Assembly (NCBI GenBank): GCA_008016945.1 | Contig: SSGN01000198.1 | Span: forward strand, 1-24,343 | DNA: 24,343 bases | Reading direction: 5' to 3' | DNA from: Flavobacteriales bacterium | Lineage (GTDB): Bacteria > Bacteroidota > Bacteroidia > Flavobacteriales > PHOS-HE28 | Shown here: positions 1 to 7,661 of the stretch, piece after piece | Numbering within the stretch: the first letter of the stretch is position 1 | Layout: each line of letters begins with the position of its first letter | The notes under the pieces: model-generated | Seen by the model: only the letters and a program-made list of their open reading frames with translations | Database searches by the model: none | Told to the model about the DNA's origin: nothing | Position numbers and translations under genes: made by a program

Positions 1-2
1 GC

Positions 3-380
3 ACCGAACAGCGCTTGGCCACCCGTTCCATGTCGATCCTGGCACCTGTGCATCCCGATACCTTGGCCGGAGAAGGCAAGAAGATCCTGGGCCGTGCAAC
101 GGTGGAACGCCGAATGCGGCAGCCCAACACCGCGCGCACTTCCTGGACCGATCCCGCCACCCCTTCCCTCTTCCTCGACCTGATCTCCGCTCGCAAGTCA
201 TGGGGTGTGTTGGAAGCCGTACTCTACCCGATGATGGTGGCCGGTGCCAGCGAGGGCATGCCGCTGGAAGTGGACTACCGCTATACCGGCGGCGACCACC
301 TGATCATGAAGGTACTGGAACTGAGATCCGGCCCGGTGGATCCCAAGGCGTTCCGGATCACGAAGGAGAGTTGGCGATAG
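3..380 (+). CDS. C-terminal part of a DUF4412-like secreted protein (5' truncated by window edge)
   Basis: The frame is open from the window edge to a TAG at 378-380, so the gene very likely begins upstream; the internal TTG at 15 and ATG at 30 are not convincing starts. About 125 residues are visible. The C-terminal half aligns by eye with the complete protein at 991-1752. Both have a T-x-W-T segment, then G-(M/F)-P-L-E followed by two beta-strand-like stretches, then a (P/T)-V-D-x-x-A-F segment close to the end. That pattern resembles the DUF4412 family, whose members are exported Bacteroidota proteins of unknown function. The signal peptide would lie outside the window. It ends 20 bases before the next gene, so co-transcription is likely. 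Family assignment is an inference from similarity to the neighbour; no function can be given. Confidence 0.6.
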   Translation, partial: TEQRLATRSMSILAPVHPDTLAGEGKKILGRATVERRMRQPNTARTSWTDPATPSLFLDLISARKSWGVLEAVLYPMMVAGASEGMPLEVDYRYTGGDHLIMKVLELRSGPVDPKAFRITKESWR

Positions 381-400
381 CCTTCGCTACCTTTGAAGGT

Positions 401-928
401 ATGTCCATTCGCTTCATCCTTCTATTCGTGATCACCGGTTGGGCGACGTCCGCCTTCGGGAGGGGCGCAGATACCACGTCCTTCCACCGGGATTCCACCG
501 AGGTGGTCGAGGCCATCCACACGATCGGCCCCTGGCTGGGCCAGCGGATCGCTGAGCTGGAGAACGCCTCCACGCCCGAGCAATCCCGACGCCTCGCCCT
601 GCTGATCGCCGAGCGGACCGATGGGCTGACCAGCCGCTTCCGTGAGGTATTCCCCGATGATGATGACGGCATCATGCTTTTCGGCATGTTCAATGGACTG
701 GCGGCGGCCTTGGGCTGCAGCGAACCGGCGCTTGCCGCCGCGTACCGGGCGATGGGCGCTGCAGCACTGTACAGCGGCGACAGCCCATACCGGCCCGCGA
801 GCTACCGCACCTTGTCCGCGCTCTCCGAGCTGGCGTGGGAAATGGCGCATGCCACAAGAGCGGTGCGTAAACAACACCTGTTGGGCCAGCTGCGTGACAC
901 TTACGCGGAGCTGGTCGCGTCGCCATGA
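401..928 (+). CDS. Small secreted protein of unknown function (175 aa)
   Basis: I do not recognise this family. The ATG at 401 gives a 175-residue protein with a short N-terminal hydrophobic segment (residues about 5-20) ending in A-F-G, consistent with a Sec signal peptide. The mature part looks mostly alpha-helical and rich in Ala, Leu, Glu and Arg, with an acidic cluster of four Asp near residue 85. A TTG at 371, directly after an AAGGAGAG stretch, would add ten residues in frame, but it would move the hydrophobic segment inward, so 401 is preferred. It sits between two DUF4412-like genes on the same strand. Its stop overlaps an ATG at 925, although the next gene probably starts at 991. 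The context suggests a small operon of exported proteins; the role is unknown. Confidence 0.65.
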   Translation: MSIRFILLFVITGWATSAFGRGADTTSFHRDSTEVVEAIHTIGPWLGQRIAELENASTPEQSRRLALLIAERTDGLTSRFREVFPDDDDGIMLFGMFNGLAAALGCSEPALAAAYRAMGAAALYSGDSPYRPASYRTLSALSELAWEMAHATRAVRKQHLLGQLRDTYAELVASP

Positions 929-990
929 ACGACGAACGCACCGGGATATCTTGGCGACCCACTCGGCAACCACCCACCCCAAACACTACC

Positions 991-1752
991 ATGCGTACCC
1001 ACCTTCTCCCTATGGCGGCCTGTGTGCTGCTGCTCGTTCCACCCGCCACCGCTCAGGTGGACATGAACGCCATTCTGCAACAGAGCGCGGGCATACGCAT
1101 GGAGCCCGACACCGACCCCTTCGTGCCGAACCTCTTCATCGGCAGCTTCACGATGGACATGCACTTCTTCGAGAACGGCAAGGAGAGCAAACAAAGTCCG
1201 GGCACCAGCACCATCCACAGCAGCGAAAGCATGCTCGCCTTCGACAGCCGTATGCCGGACATGAAGGAACGGATGCGCATGATCATCGACCAGAAAGGAA
1301 AATGGCAGTACATGCTGATGGATGATGGCCAGGGCAATAAGATGGCCATGAAAAGCAGGAAGATGAAGGTGACGAATACCCAGGAGACGGAGCAGAACGC
1401 CGCGGATATCCGGGTGACGGACGAGACCCGGACGATCGACGGACACCTGTGCAAGAAAATGATCGCCAAGGACGAGGACGGCACCTGGACCGGTTGGATG
1501 GCGCAGGACATCGAGACGCCATTCCACAGCGTGATGCGGGACATGCGCGGGAAAGGCGCCGACATGCACGACGCTGCGCTGGCCGGTGTGCACGGCTTTC
1601 CGTTGGAGTATGAATGGGTGAGCAGAGACGGCAAGGAGCGTGTGACCTGCACGATCCGGGACCTGAAGCTGGGCACGGTGGATGAGGGTGCGTTCTCGTT
1701 GGAGGGATACCAACTGATGGAACTCCCCACGCTACCCACCCCGAGCCGGTGA
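991..1752 (+). CDS. DUF4412-like secreted, methionine-rich protein (253 aa)
   Basis: The start at 991 (ACC before ATG) puts a clear signal peptide at the N-terminus: basic residues, a hydrophobic run over residues about 7-18, and an A-T-A-Q cleavage region. An in-frame ATG at 925 overlapping the previous stop would add 22 hydrophilic residues before the signal and is less likely. The mature protein is rich in Met, Lys and Asp. It contains M-D-M-H-F-F-E-N-G-K and later K-W-Q-Y-M-L-M-D-D segments, the pattern of the DUF4412 family (exported, function unknown, common in Bacteroidota). The C-terminus ends with V-D-E-G-A-F-S-L-E-G-Y as in the partial gene at the left edge, suggesting duplication. 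The next gene begins three bases after the stop. Function cannot be inferred beyond a cell-envelope or secreted location. Confidence 0.75.
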   Translation: MRTHLLPMAACVLLLVPPATAQVDMNAILQQSAGIRMEPDTDPFVPNLFIGSFTMDMHFFENGKESKQSPGTSTIHSSESMLAFDSRMPDMKERMRMIIDQKGKWQYMLMDDGQGNKMAMKSRKMKVTNTQETEQNAADIRVTDETRTIDGHLCKKMIAKDEDGTWTGWMAQDIETPFHSVMRDMRGKGADMHDAALAGVHGFPLEYEWVSRDGKERVTCTIRDLKLGTVDEGAFSLEGYQLMELPTLPTPSR

Positions 1753-1755
1753 ACC

Positions 1756-2343
1756 ATGGCCGGTAAGCTGGACCTGCTGGAGCACGTGGAAGTGGAGGAC
1801 CGCACGGCATGGCGGGCCTGGCTGAAGCGACACCACACCCGAACGGAGGGCATCTGGTTGGTGCGTTGGAAGAAGGCGCGCCTCCACCGATACGTAGCGT
1901 ACGAGGCCATCGTAGAAGAAGCCTTGTGCTTCGGCTGGATCGATGCCACGGCACGCCCGTTGGACCATGAACGCTCCTTGCAGCTGATCTGCCCGCGTAA
2001 ACCGAAGAGCGTTTGGAGCAAGGTGAACAAAGCGCGGGTGGAGCGCCTGATCGCCGCAGGACGGATGACCCCGGCGGGCCTGAAAGCGATCGAAGTGGCC
2101 CGGGCCAACGGCGCGTGGAACTCCTTGGACGAGGTGGAATCGCTCGTTGTACCCGAAGACCTTGCGCGCGCCCTCGCCAGGAACAAGAAGGCGCAAGGGC
2201 ACTTCGACGCCTTTCCGCGCAGTGCCCGCAAGTACGTGTTGCTGTGGGTGACCAGTGCCCGTACCGAGGCCACCCGCAAGAAGCGCATCGGGGAGACCGT
2301 GGCATTGGCAGCCCGCAACATCCGGCCCAACCAGCGGCCATGA
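1756..2343 (+). CDS. YdeI/OmpD-associated family protein (195 aa)
   Basis: The protein matches the YdeI/OmpD-associated family (sometimes annotated as bacteriocin-protection protein). The N-terminal half carries the family pattern: an acidic/aromatic start, W-x-x-W-L-x-x-H-H, G-I-W-L-V-x-x-K-K, then Y-E-A-I-V-E-E-A-L-C-F-G-W-I-D at residues about 49-63 and R-K-P-K-S-V-W-S-K-V-N-K near 80. The C-terminal half (from about residue 130) has the F-x-x-F-x-x-S-A-R-K-Y segment with W-V-x-x-A-(R/K)-x-x-x-T-R-x-x-R-I, seen in the C-terminal YdeI domain. No signal peptide, so cytoplasmic. ATG follows GAACC three bases after the previous stop, and the stop overlaps the next start (ATGA at 2340), indicating translational coupling. 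The biochemical role of the family is not established. Confident in family, not in function. Confidence 0.88.
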   Translation: MAGKLDLLEHVEVEDRTAWRAWLKRHHTRTEGIWLVRWKKARLHRYVAYEAIVEEALCFGWIDATARPLDHERSLQLICPRKPKSVWSKVNKARVERLIAAGRMTPAGLKAIEVARANGAWNSLDEVESLVVPEDLARALARNKKAQGHFDAFPRSARKYVLLWVTSARTEATRKKRIGETVALAARNIRPNQRP

Positions 2344-3107
2344 ACCATGCGGAGGTGAAGGCGTTGCTGGACGAGGCCTACCAGCAGTACGCCCTACCGG
2401 ATTTCATCGCGCACGACCCGGTCCAGGTACCGCATGCGTTCGCCGTGCACCGCGCCGATGCGGAGACCATCGGATTCCTCACGGCCACCATCGCCTGGGG
2501 CCAGCGCAAGACCATCCTACGGAACGCCTGGGAAATGGTGCGGCTGTTCGACGAACAGCCCCACGACTACATCATGCACGCCACGCCCGGAGAACTCGCA
2601 CGCCTCGACCGCTTCGTGCACCGCACCTTCCAAGGGGTGGACCTGCGGCACTTCGTGCTGGGCCTGCGGCATCTCTATCGGGTGCATGGCGGTCTGGAGC
2701 AAGCCTTCCTCGAAGGCGATCGGCCCGATGCCATGGCCTCCATGATCGCCCGGTTCCGCAGGCGCTTCTTCGAGGTGGAGCATCTGCCGCGCACGCGCAA
2801 GCACGTGGCCGACCCCACGCGCGGGAGCAACGCCAAGCGCCTCAACATGTACCTGCGTTGGATGGTAAGGCCCAACGACCGTGGCGTGGACCTGGGACTT
2901 TGGCAACGCATACGCCCGGCCGACCTGATGGTGCCGTTGGATGTGCACACCGGTCGCGTTTCGCGTGAACTCGGCTTGCTCACCCGCCAACAGGACGACT
3001 GGAAGGCCGTGGAGGAACTCACTGCGGCGTTGCGGGCCTTCGATGCCGAAGATCCTGTGAGATACGATATCGCCCTGTTCGGGATGGGGGTTGAAGCGGG
3101 TCGATAG
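2340..3107 (+). CDS. TIGR02757 / DUF2400 family protein (255 aa)
   Basis: The ATG at 2340 overlaps the stop of the preceding gene. The protein fits the TIGR02757 (DUF2400) family, found in Bacteroidota and scattered other bacteria. Recognisable stretches are D-P-V-Q-V-P-H at residues 26-32, the I-G-F-L-T-A-T-I-A-W-G-(Q/N)-R segment at 44-56, and the C-terminal half with A-K-R-L-N-M-Y-L-R-W-M-V-R at 165-177, G-V-D-L-G-L-W at 182-188 and P-L-D-V-H-T at 199-204. That C-terminal part resembles helix-hairpin-helix DNA glycosylase folds in general shape, so a nucleic-acid role is possible but only an inference. No signal peptide or membrane segment is seen. The previous gene is coupled; the next gene is 63 bases away and has its own promoter-like motif. 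Confidence 0.88.
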   Translation: MNHAEVKALLDEAYQQYALPDFIAHDPVQVPHAFAVHRADAETIGFLTATIAWGQRKTILRNAWEMVRLFDEQPHDYIMHATPGELARLDRFVHRTFQGVDLRHFVLGLRHLYRVHGGLEQAFLEGDRPDAMASMIARFRRRFFEVEHLPRTRKHVADPTRGSNAKRLNMYLRWMVRPNDRGVDLGLWQRIRPADLMVPLDVHTGRVSRELGLLTRQQDDWKAVEELTAALRAFDAEDPVRYDIALFGMGVEAGR

Positions 3108-3154
3108 CGTGGTCGCCGTGGCGAACGTGCGGAGTCCAGTCAATGGCGCCCTCC

Positions 3155-3162
3155 TACTTTCG
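3155..3162 (+). promoter_or_regulatory. Bacteroidetes-type -7 element, near-consensus TACTTTCG
   Basis: One mismatch to TAnnTTTG, 8 bases before the MBOAT start codon. No convincing -33 TTG is seen 18-20 bases upstream. If used, transcription would begin at or just before the ATG. Weak prediction based on motif and position only. Confidence 0.35.
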
Positions 3163-3170
3163 CGGCTGCG

Positions 3171-4601
3171 ATGATCTTCAACTCGCCGCAATTCCTACTA
3201 TTCCTCACGGTCGTCTTCGCCGTGTACTGGGCACCGCTCACAACGAACGGCAGACACCGCATTCCGGTACTGCTGATCGCGAGCTACGTGTTCTACGGTT
3301 GGTGGGATGTGCGCTTCCTGGCACTGATCCTCTTCAGCAGCTGGTTCAACTACCGCATGGGCATCGCCATACACGATGCGGCCAAGGAACGGACCAAGGA
3401 CCGCCTGTTGCTCCTCACCCTGATCGTCGATCTCGGTGTGCTCTTCTTCTTCAAGTACTTCAACTTCTTCCTGGATAGCCTGCAGTACGCCTTCAACATG
3501 GATAGCGTACCCTGGACGATCAATATCATACTACCTGTTGGGATCAGCTTCTTCACCTTCCAGACGCTCGGGTATTGCCTGGACATTCATCAAGAAAACC
3601 AAGAGCCCACGCGCGATATCCCCGTCTTCTTCACGTTCGTATCCTTCTTCCCGCTACTGCTCGCCGGCCCCATCGAACGTGGGAGGGACCTGTTGCGGCA
3701 ACTGGCCCAGCCGCGCAGCTACCATCGACCGCAGCTGGTGGAAGGCTTGCGGTTGTTACTGATCGGAGCGTTCAAGAAGATGGTCATCGCGGACCGCTTC
3801 GCGCCCCTGGCGGATACCATCTTCGACCACCCCACCCTCTTCGGCGGTCTGATCGGTGGCATGGGCGTGGTCTTCTTCGCCGTGAGCATATACGCCGACT
3901 TCAGCGCCTATTCCGACATCGCGCGCGGTGCAGCCAAACTCTTCGGCATCGATCTCTCGCGCAACTTCAACCGGCCATACAGTTCCATCTCGCTCGCCGA
4001 GTTCTGGACGCGCTGGCACATCACGCTGAACACCTGGTTCCGTGACTATGTGTTCACTCCGATCTCCTACGCCATGCGCAACCGCGGGCTGGCGGGGGTG
4101 ATGGTCGCCATCATCATCACCTTCCTACTCAGCGGCCTGTGGCATGGCCCACAGTGGACCTTCGTGACCTGGGGACTCCTGCTCGGCCTCTTCATGGCCG
4201 TGGAACTGGCCTTCGAGAAGCGGCTGGCGAAGTTGCCGAAAGCCCTGCGCTGGTCGCTCACCATGGGCGTGATCCTCGGTACCATGATCGTCTTCAAGGC
4301 AACCAGCCTGACGAAAGCATGGGAGTTCGCGGGCCGCATCCTCACCTTCGACAACGACCCGGTGTTCCTGGTGAAACGCATCCTGAGCAATACGGAACAA
4401 ACCCCACTGGCCTTCGCGGTGACCCTCTTGCTCGGCGCAGGACTCTTCGTACTCGACAGGTGGACCGCTCGCGCCGACTTCATCCCACGCATGGAGCAGC
4501 GGCCGATGCTGCGTTACGGCGGATATGCCGGACTGCTGCTGCTCCTCCTTTTCTTCGGTGTGTACGTGGATCAGAAAGCATTCATCTATTTCCAGTTCTG
4601 A
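3171..4601 (+). CDS. MBOAT family membrane-bound O-acyltransferase (AlgI-like, 476 aa)
   Basis: A polytopic membrane protein of the MBOAT family, closest in pattern to AlgI-type alginate/peptidoglycan O-acetyltransferases, which pass acyl groups across the cytoplasmic membrane to an extracytoplasmic acceptor. The N-terminus matches the family opening I-F-N-S-P-x-F-L-L-F. F-F-K-Y-x-N-F-F is at residues about 93-100 and L-P-V-G-I-S-F-F-T-F-Q at 121-131. A-Y-S-D-I-A-R-G is at 246-253, F-W-x-R-W-H-I-T-L-x-x-W-F-R-D-Y at 278-293, and G-L-W-H-G at 322-326, where His325 is the invariant MBOAT histidine. Length is typical. The stop lies three bases before the SGNH-like gene, the usual partner arrangement. 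No alginate or cellulose genes are nearby, so the acceptor is unknown. High confidence in family, none in substrate. Confidence 0.93.
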   Translation: MIFNSPQFLLFLTVVFAVYWAPLTTNGRHRIPVLLIASYVFYGWWDVRFLALILFSSWFNYRMGIAIHDAAKERTKDRLLLLTLIVDLGVLFFFKYFNFFLDSLQYAFNMDSVPWTINIILPVGISFFTFQTLGYCLDIHQENQEPTRDIPVFFTFVSFFPLLLAGPIERGRDLLRQLAQPRSYHRPQLVEGLRLLLIGAFKKMVIADRFAPLADTIFDHPTLFGGLIGGMGVVFFAVSIYADFSAYSDIARGAAKLFGIDLSRNFNRPYSSISLAEFWTRWHITLNTWFRDYVFTPISYAMRNRGLAGVMVAIIITFLLSGLWHGPQWTFVTWGLLLGLFMAVELAFEKRLAKLPKALRWSLTMGVILGTMIVFKATSLTKAWEFAGRILTFDNDPVFLVKRILSNTEQTPLAFAVTLLLGAGLFVLDRWTARADFIPRMEQRPMLRYGGYAGLLLLLLFFGVYVDQKAFIYFQF

Positions 4602-4604
4602 ACC

Positions 4605-5510
4605 ATGGCGAGCCTGCTGCGCAAGATCCTGGTGGTGGTGGTACTGCTCGCGGCACTGGCCTTGGTATTGGACCCGCTCTTCACGCGGATCCATCAAGGC
4701 GGGAACGGCACCAAGGCCCAATGGCTCCACCGCATGCACGGTGAGCACTACGATGCGGTGATCATCGGTTCATCGCGGGCGCTGTGGAACATTGACATGA
4801 ACGCCATCAATACGGCGTGTGGCATCCGATCGATCAGCCTGGCGAACAACCATTTCCGACCTGCCGAGATGCTCCTGGCCATGAAGATCTTCCTGCGCAA
4901 CGGCAACACCACCAAACGCCTGCTGTTACAGGTGGACAGTTCAGTGCTGACCGACGAACAGGAGGGATTCTCCAGCACGCTCTATGACTTCGTTCCCTTC
5001 CTGGAGGATACGCTCATCTACGACTACCTCATTGCGCGGGACCCGGAGTGGTTCTGGCTCCGTCACGTGCCCTTCTGGCGGTACACGAAGTACAACTTCA
5101 AATGGGGGATCGAGGCCACCCTACGTACCGTCATCGGCCGTCGCACCGCGCCCTTTGACAGTACGGGCAGCTACTTCAGTCCGAACGACCGGTTCTATGG
5201 CACTTACGAATACACATTCAAGCCGGAGACCGCACCCTACCTCGGCAAGGACCTTGAAGCGATCATCGCCCTCTGTAAGGAACACGGTATCGAGCTGGTG
5301 GTCTTCAGCAGCCCGAACTTCATGGTGGAATCTCCTGTTGAGATCCGCACGGCACCAGCACGGCTGATGGCCACGGAAGGATTCACGCTGTTCGACTTCA
5401 ACGACTCCCTGAGCGCCGAGTCCAATTTCAACGACAACCGCCATTTGAACCGTACCGGTGGCCGGTTGTTCACCCGCATGCTCATCGACCGGGTCATCTG
5501 TCCGAGGTAA
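4605..5510 (+). CDS. SGNH/GDSL-like acyltransferase partner of the MBOAT protein (301 aa)
   Basis: A single N-terminal transmembrane segment (residues about 5-23) anchors a periplasmic domain. Residues 51-58 read A-V-I-I-G-S-S-R, the SGNH block I with Ser56 as likely nucleophile. Residues 277-280 are D-N-R-H, followed by L-N-x-x-G-G, the block V Asp/His pair. This layout is that of AlgJ/AlgX/DltD-like proteins that accept the acyl group exported by an MBOAT protein and move it to a surface polymer, or of SGNH proteins paired with MBOAT in Bacteroidota. The start (ACC before ATG) follows three bases after the MBOAT stop, so the two are almost certainly co-expressed. The polymer modified is unknown. 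The protein is a single domain without a carbohydrate-binding module. Confidence 0.82.
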   Translation: MASLLRKILVVVVLLAALALVLDPLFTRIHQGGNGTKAQWLHRMHGEHYDAVIIGSSRALWNIDMNAINTACGIRSISLANNHFRPAEMLLAMKIFLRNGNTTKRLLLQVDSSVLTDEQEGFSSTLYDFVPFLEDTLIYDYLIARDPEWFWLRHVPFWRYTKYNFKWGIEATLRTVIGRRTAPFDSTGSYFSPNDRFYGTYEYTFKPETAPYLGKDLEAIIALCKEHGIELVVFSSPNFMVESPVEIRTAPARLMATEGFTLFDFNDSLSAESNFNDNRHLNRTGGRLFTRMLIDRVICPR

Positions 5511-5512
5511 GG

Positions 5513-5550
5513 GGGTGGTTGCGCGATTGGCAACGGGCATTCAACCGCCC
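5513..5550 (+). terminator. Stem-loop after the MBOAT/SGNH pair, possible terminator
   Basis: GGGTGGTTG (5513-5521) can pair with CAACCGCCC (5542-5550): nine pairs including one T-G wobble, with a 20-base loop. It begins two bases after the SGNH-like gene stop. No T-run follows, so factor-independent termination is doubtful. Confidence 0.35.
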
Positions 5551-5586
5551 ACCTCCAACTTGAACCGTGCTACTAGCGTCCTGACC

Positions 5587-5615
5587 TTGTGCTCCTCCCG
5601 CCCCTGCTATCTTCG
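5587..5615 (+). promoter_or_regulatory. Bacteroidetes-type promoter before the BatA-like gene
   Basis: TTG at 5587-5589, an 18-base spacer, then TATCTTCG at 5608-5615 (near TAnnTTTG). The motif ends six bases before the ATG at 5622, which would give an almost leaderless mRNA. Motif-based only. Confidence 0.45.
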
Positions 5616-5621
5616 CCCCTG

Positions 5622-7661
5622 ATGTCCTTCCTCCACCCGGCATTCCTGTGGGCCCTGGCCGCCCTGGCGATCCCGGTGCTCATCCATCTCTTCCAGCTGC
5701 GGCGCTTCAAGCGCATCGACTTCCCCAACGTGCGATTGCTGGCGGAGGTATCGCAGCAGACCCGGGCACGCAAGAAGGTTCAGCACTGGTTGGTGCTGCT
5801 GGCGCGCTTGCTGGCCGTGGCCTGCCTGGTGCTCGCCTTCGCACAGCCCTACCTGCCCAGCACCAACGGTGCGGTGAAGGCCGGCGACCGGGCGGTATCG
5901 CTGTACGTCGACGACAGCTACAGCATGGATGGCCGCAATGCCCAAGGGCGACTCCTGGACCAGGCCCGCAAAGGGGCACAGGATGCGGTGATGAGCTACA
6001 GTGCCACCGACCGTTTCCAGGTGCTCACCGGCGGGTTCGGTGGACGCGAGCAGCAGCTTCTGGGGCGCGACGAAGCGTTGGAGGCCATCGCACAGGCCGA
6101 TGTGGCCCCCTACTCGCGTTCCCTGAGCAAGGTCCTGCTCCGTCAACGGGAAGCCCTGGCCGCCAGCGAGGCCAAGAACAAACGCGCCCTGCTCTTCACC
6201 GACCTACAGCGCGCCATGGTGGACCTGGAGCACTGGACCAACGACACCTTGGTGCCCACGGTGATCGTACCCCTGCCGCCGACCACGCCGGATAACCTGA
6301 GCATCGACAGTGCATGGTTCGCCACGCCTGTACGCCGCGCCGGTCAGGACGAAGTGTTGCATGTGCGGATCCGTAACCACGGCGCGCAAGAATTGATCAA
6401 TGTGCCCTTGCGCCTGGAGGTCGACGGGCGCCAGCGTGCGGTGGCCACCTTCAGCGTGGCCGGAGGCGCCGAGGTGGACACCACGCTCCGGTTCCTGGGC
6501 GATGGCCCCGGCGACCATTGGGGAGTGGTCAGCATCACCGACCAACCCGTGGTGTTCGATGACAAGCTGTACCTCGCCTACCGGGTGGCGGATCGGCTAC
6601 GTGTTCTGCTCGTATCCGGCAACGATGCCGTGGGTGATCGCGCGGTGACCAATGTATTCGGGCTGGATAGCACGCACACCTTCACCACCCAGCCTTTCCG
6701 GGCGTTGGACCTCGCCGCCCTGAAGGAGCAGGACCTCGTGGTGCTCAACGCACTGCCCGAGGTGCCCAGTGGGTTGGTCCATGCGTTGGCGGACTTCGTG
6801 GCGGATGGTGGAAGCCTTGCGGTATTCCCACCAAGCCAGGGCGATCCAATGCGCTACGTGGAACTGTACGCTGCCACCGGCGCTGCAGCATCCGCGAAGG
6901 TGGATACCGGCCTGATGAAGGTGGATCGGATAGACCTGGAAGAACCCTTCTACCGGGCCATCTTCCAGACCATGCCGCGCAACGTGGAATTGCCCGTGGT
7001 GCGCGAACGTTGGAGCCTGCGTCCCGCAGCAGGTAGCGACATCCTGCTTCGCCTGCAGGATGGTAGCCCATGGCTGGCCCGTACCGCACATGGCTATGGT
7101 AGCGTATACCTCTGCGCATCGCCACTGGCCGAAGGCAGCAGCAACCTCACACGCCACAGCCTCTTCGCCACGAGCCTGCTGCGCATGGCCGAACTGAGCC
7201 GTCCCATGGGCATGCTGTACCACACCATCGGCGATGAAGCCCGGATACCGTTGAGCGGCATCTCACCGAACACCGACGCCCCCCCCCACCGGAAAGGCCC
7301 CAACGGCACCGACCTGGTGCCCGAGGTCCGCCGCACACCGGGCCGTACCGACCTGCTGCTGCACGACACGGACCTGCCCGACGGCCCATACTTCATAACC
7401 ATGGGAGCGGATACCATTCAAGCCGTGGCCCTCAACCTGGCCCGGCGCGAAAGCGACCTGCGGACCTTCCAGGTGGACTCCCTGCGAATGGAATTGGCCA
7501 GGCGAGGCCTTACCTCCTTCACCGTACTTTCCGAAGCGGACACAGACCTCCCCCTCCGCCTCAACGAACTGGACCAAGGGCGGAAGCTCTGGAAGTGGTT
7601 CATCCTTTTCGCGCTATTGTTCCTGGCCGCCGAAGTCTTCTTGATCCGTAACACCCGATGA
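5622..7661 (+). CDS. BatA-domain / VWA-like membrane protein (679 aa)
   Basis: The N-terminus is the BatA (aerotolerance regulator N-terminal) domain: a membrane segment over residues about 7-24, F-Q-L-R-R-F-K-R-I-D-F-P-N-V-R-L-L at 24-40, and a second membrane segment near 56-75. A VWA-like region follows with the metal-site pattern Asp97-x-Ser99-x-Ser101. The middle is a long extracytoplasmic beta-rich region, and a final membrane helix sits near the C-terminus (about 658-674). Length matches Bacteroidota proteins of this type. An in-frame GTG at 5589 overlaps the -33 element of the proposed promoter, so ATG 5622 is chosen. The stop overlaps the dihydroorotase-like start (ATGA at 7658). A run of nine C at 7279-7287 (codons about 553-556) is a potential slippage site. 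The exact function of this group is unsettled. Confidence 0.9.
   Translation: MSFLHPAFLWALAALAIPVLIHLFQLRRFKRIDFPNVRLLAEVSQQTRARKKVQHWLVLLARLLAVACLVLAFAQPYLPSTNGAVKAGDRAVSLYVDDSYSMDGRNAQGRLLDQARKGAQDAVMSYSATDRFQVLTGGFGGREQQLLGRDEALEAIAQADVAPYSRSLSKVLLRQREALAASEAKNKRALLFTDLQRAMVDLEHWTNDTLVPTVIVPLPPTTPDNLSIDSAWFATPVRRAGQDEVLHVRIRNHGAQELINVPLRLEVDGRQRAVATFSVAGGAEVDTTLRFLGDGPGDHWGVVSITDQPVVFDDKLYLAYRVADRLRVLLVSGNDAVGDRAVTNVFGLDSTHTFTTQPFRALDLAALKEQDLVVLNALPEVPSGLVHALADFVADGGSLAVFPPSQGDPMRYVELYAATGAAASAKVDTGLMKVDRIDLEEPFYRAIFQTMPRNVELPVVRERWSLRPAAGSDILLRLQDGSPWLARTAHGYGSVYLCASPLAEGSSNLTRHSLFATSLLRMAELSRPMGMLYHTIGDEARIPLSGISPNTDAPPHRKGPNGTDLVPEVRRTPGRTDLLLHDTDLPDGPYFITMGADTIQAVALNLARRESDLRTFQVDSLRMELARRGLTSFTVLSEADTDLPLRLNELDQGRKLWKWFILFALLFLAAEVFLIRNTR
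7279..7287 (+). repeat. Homopolymer of nine C within the BatA-like gene
   Basis: Nine consecutive C bases code for part of an A-P-P segment in the linker before the last domain. Gain or loss of one base would truncate the protein. Such tracts can be hot spots for slipped-strand mutation or for sequencing error; the frame is intact here. Confidence 0.9.

Noticed and set aside
1053..2348. 431-residue minus-strand frame across the DUF4412-like and YdeI-like genes
   Set aside because: Arg/Ser/Pro-rich with no domain, and fully antisense to two supported genes; a GC-driven shadow.
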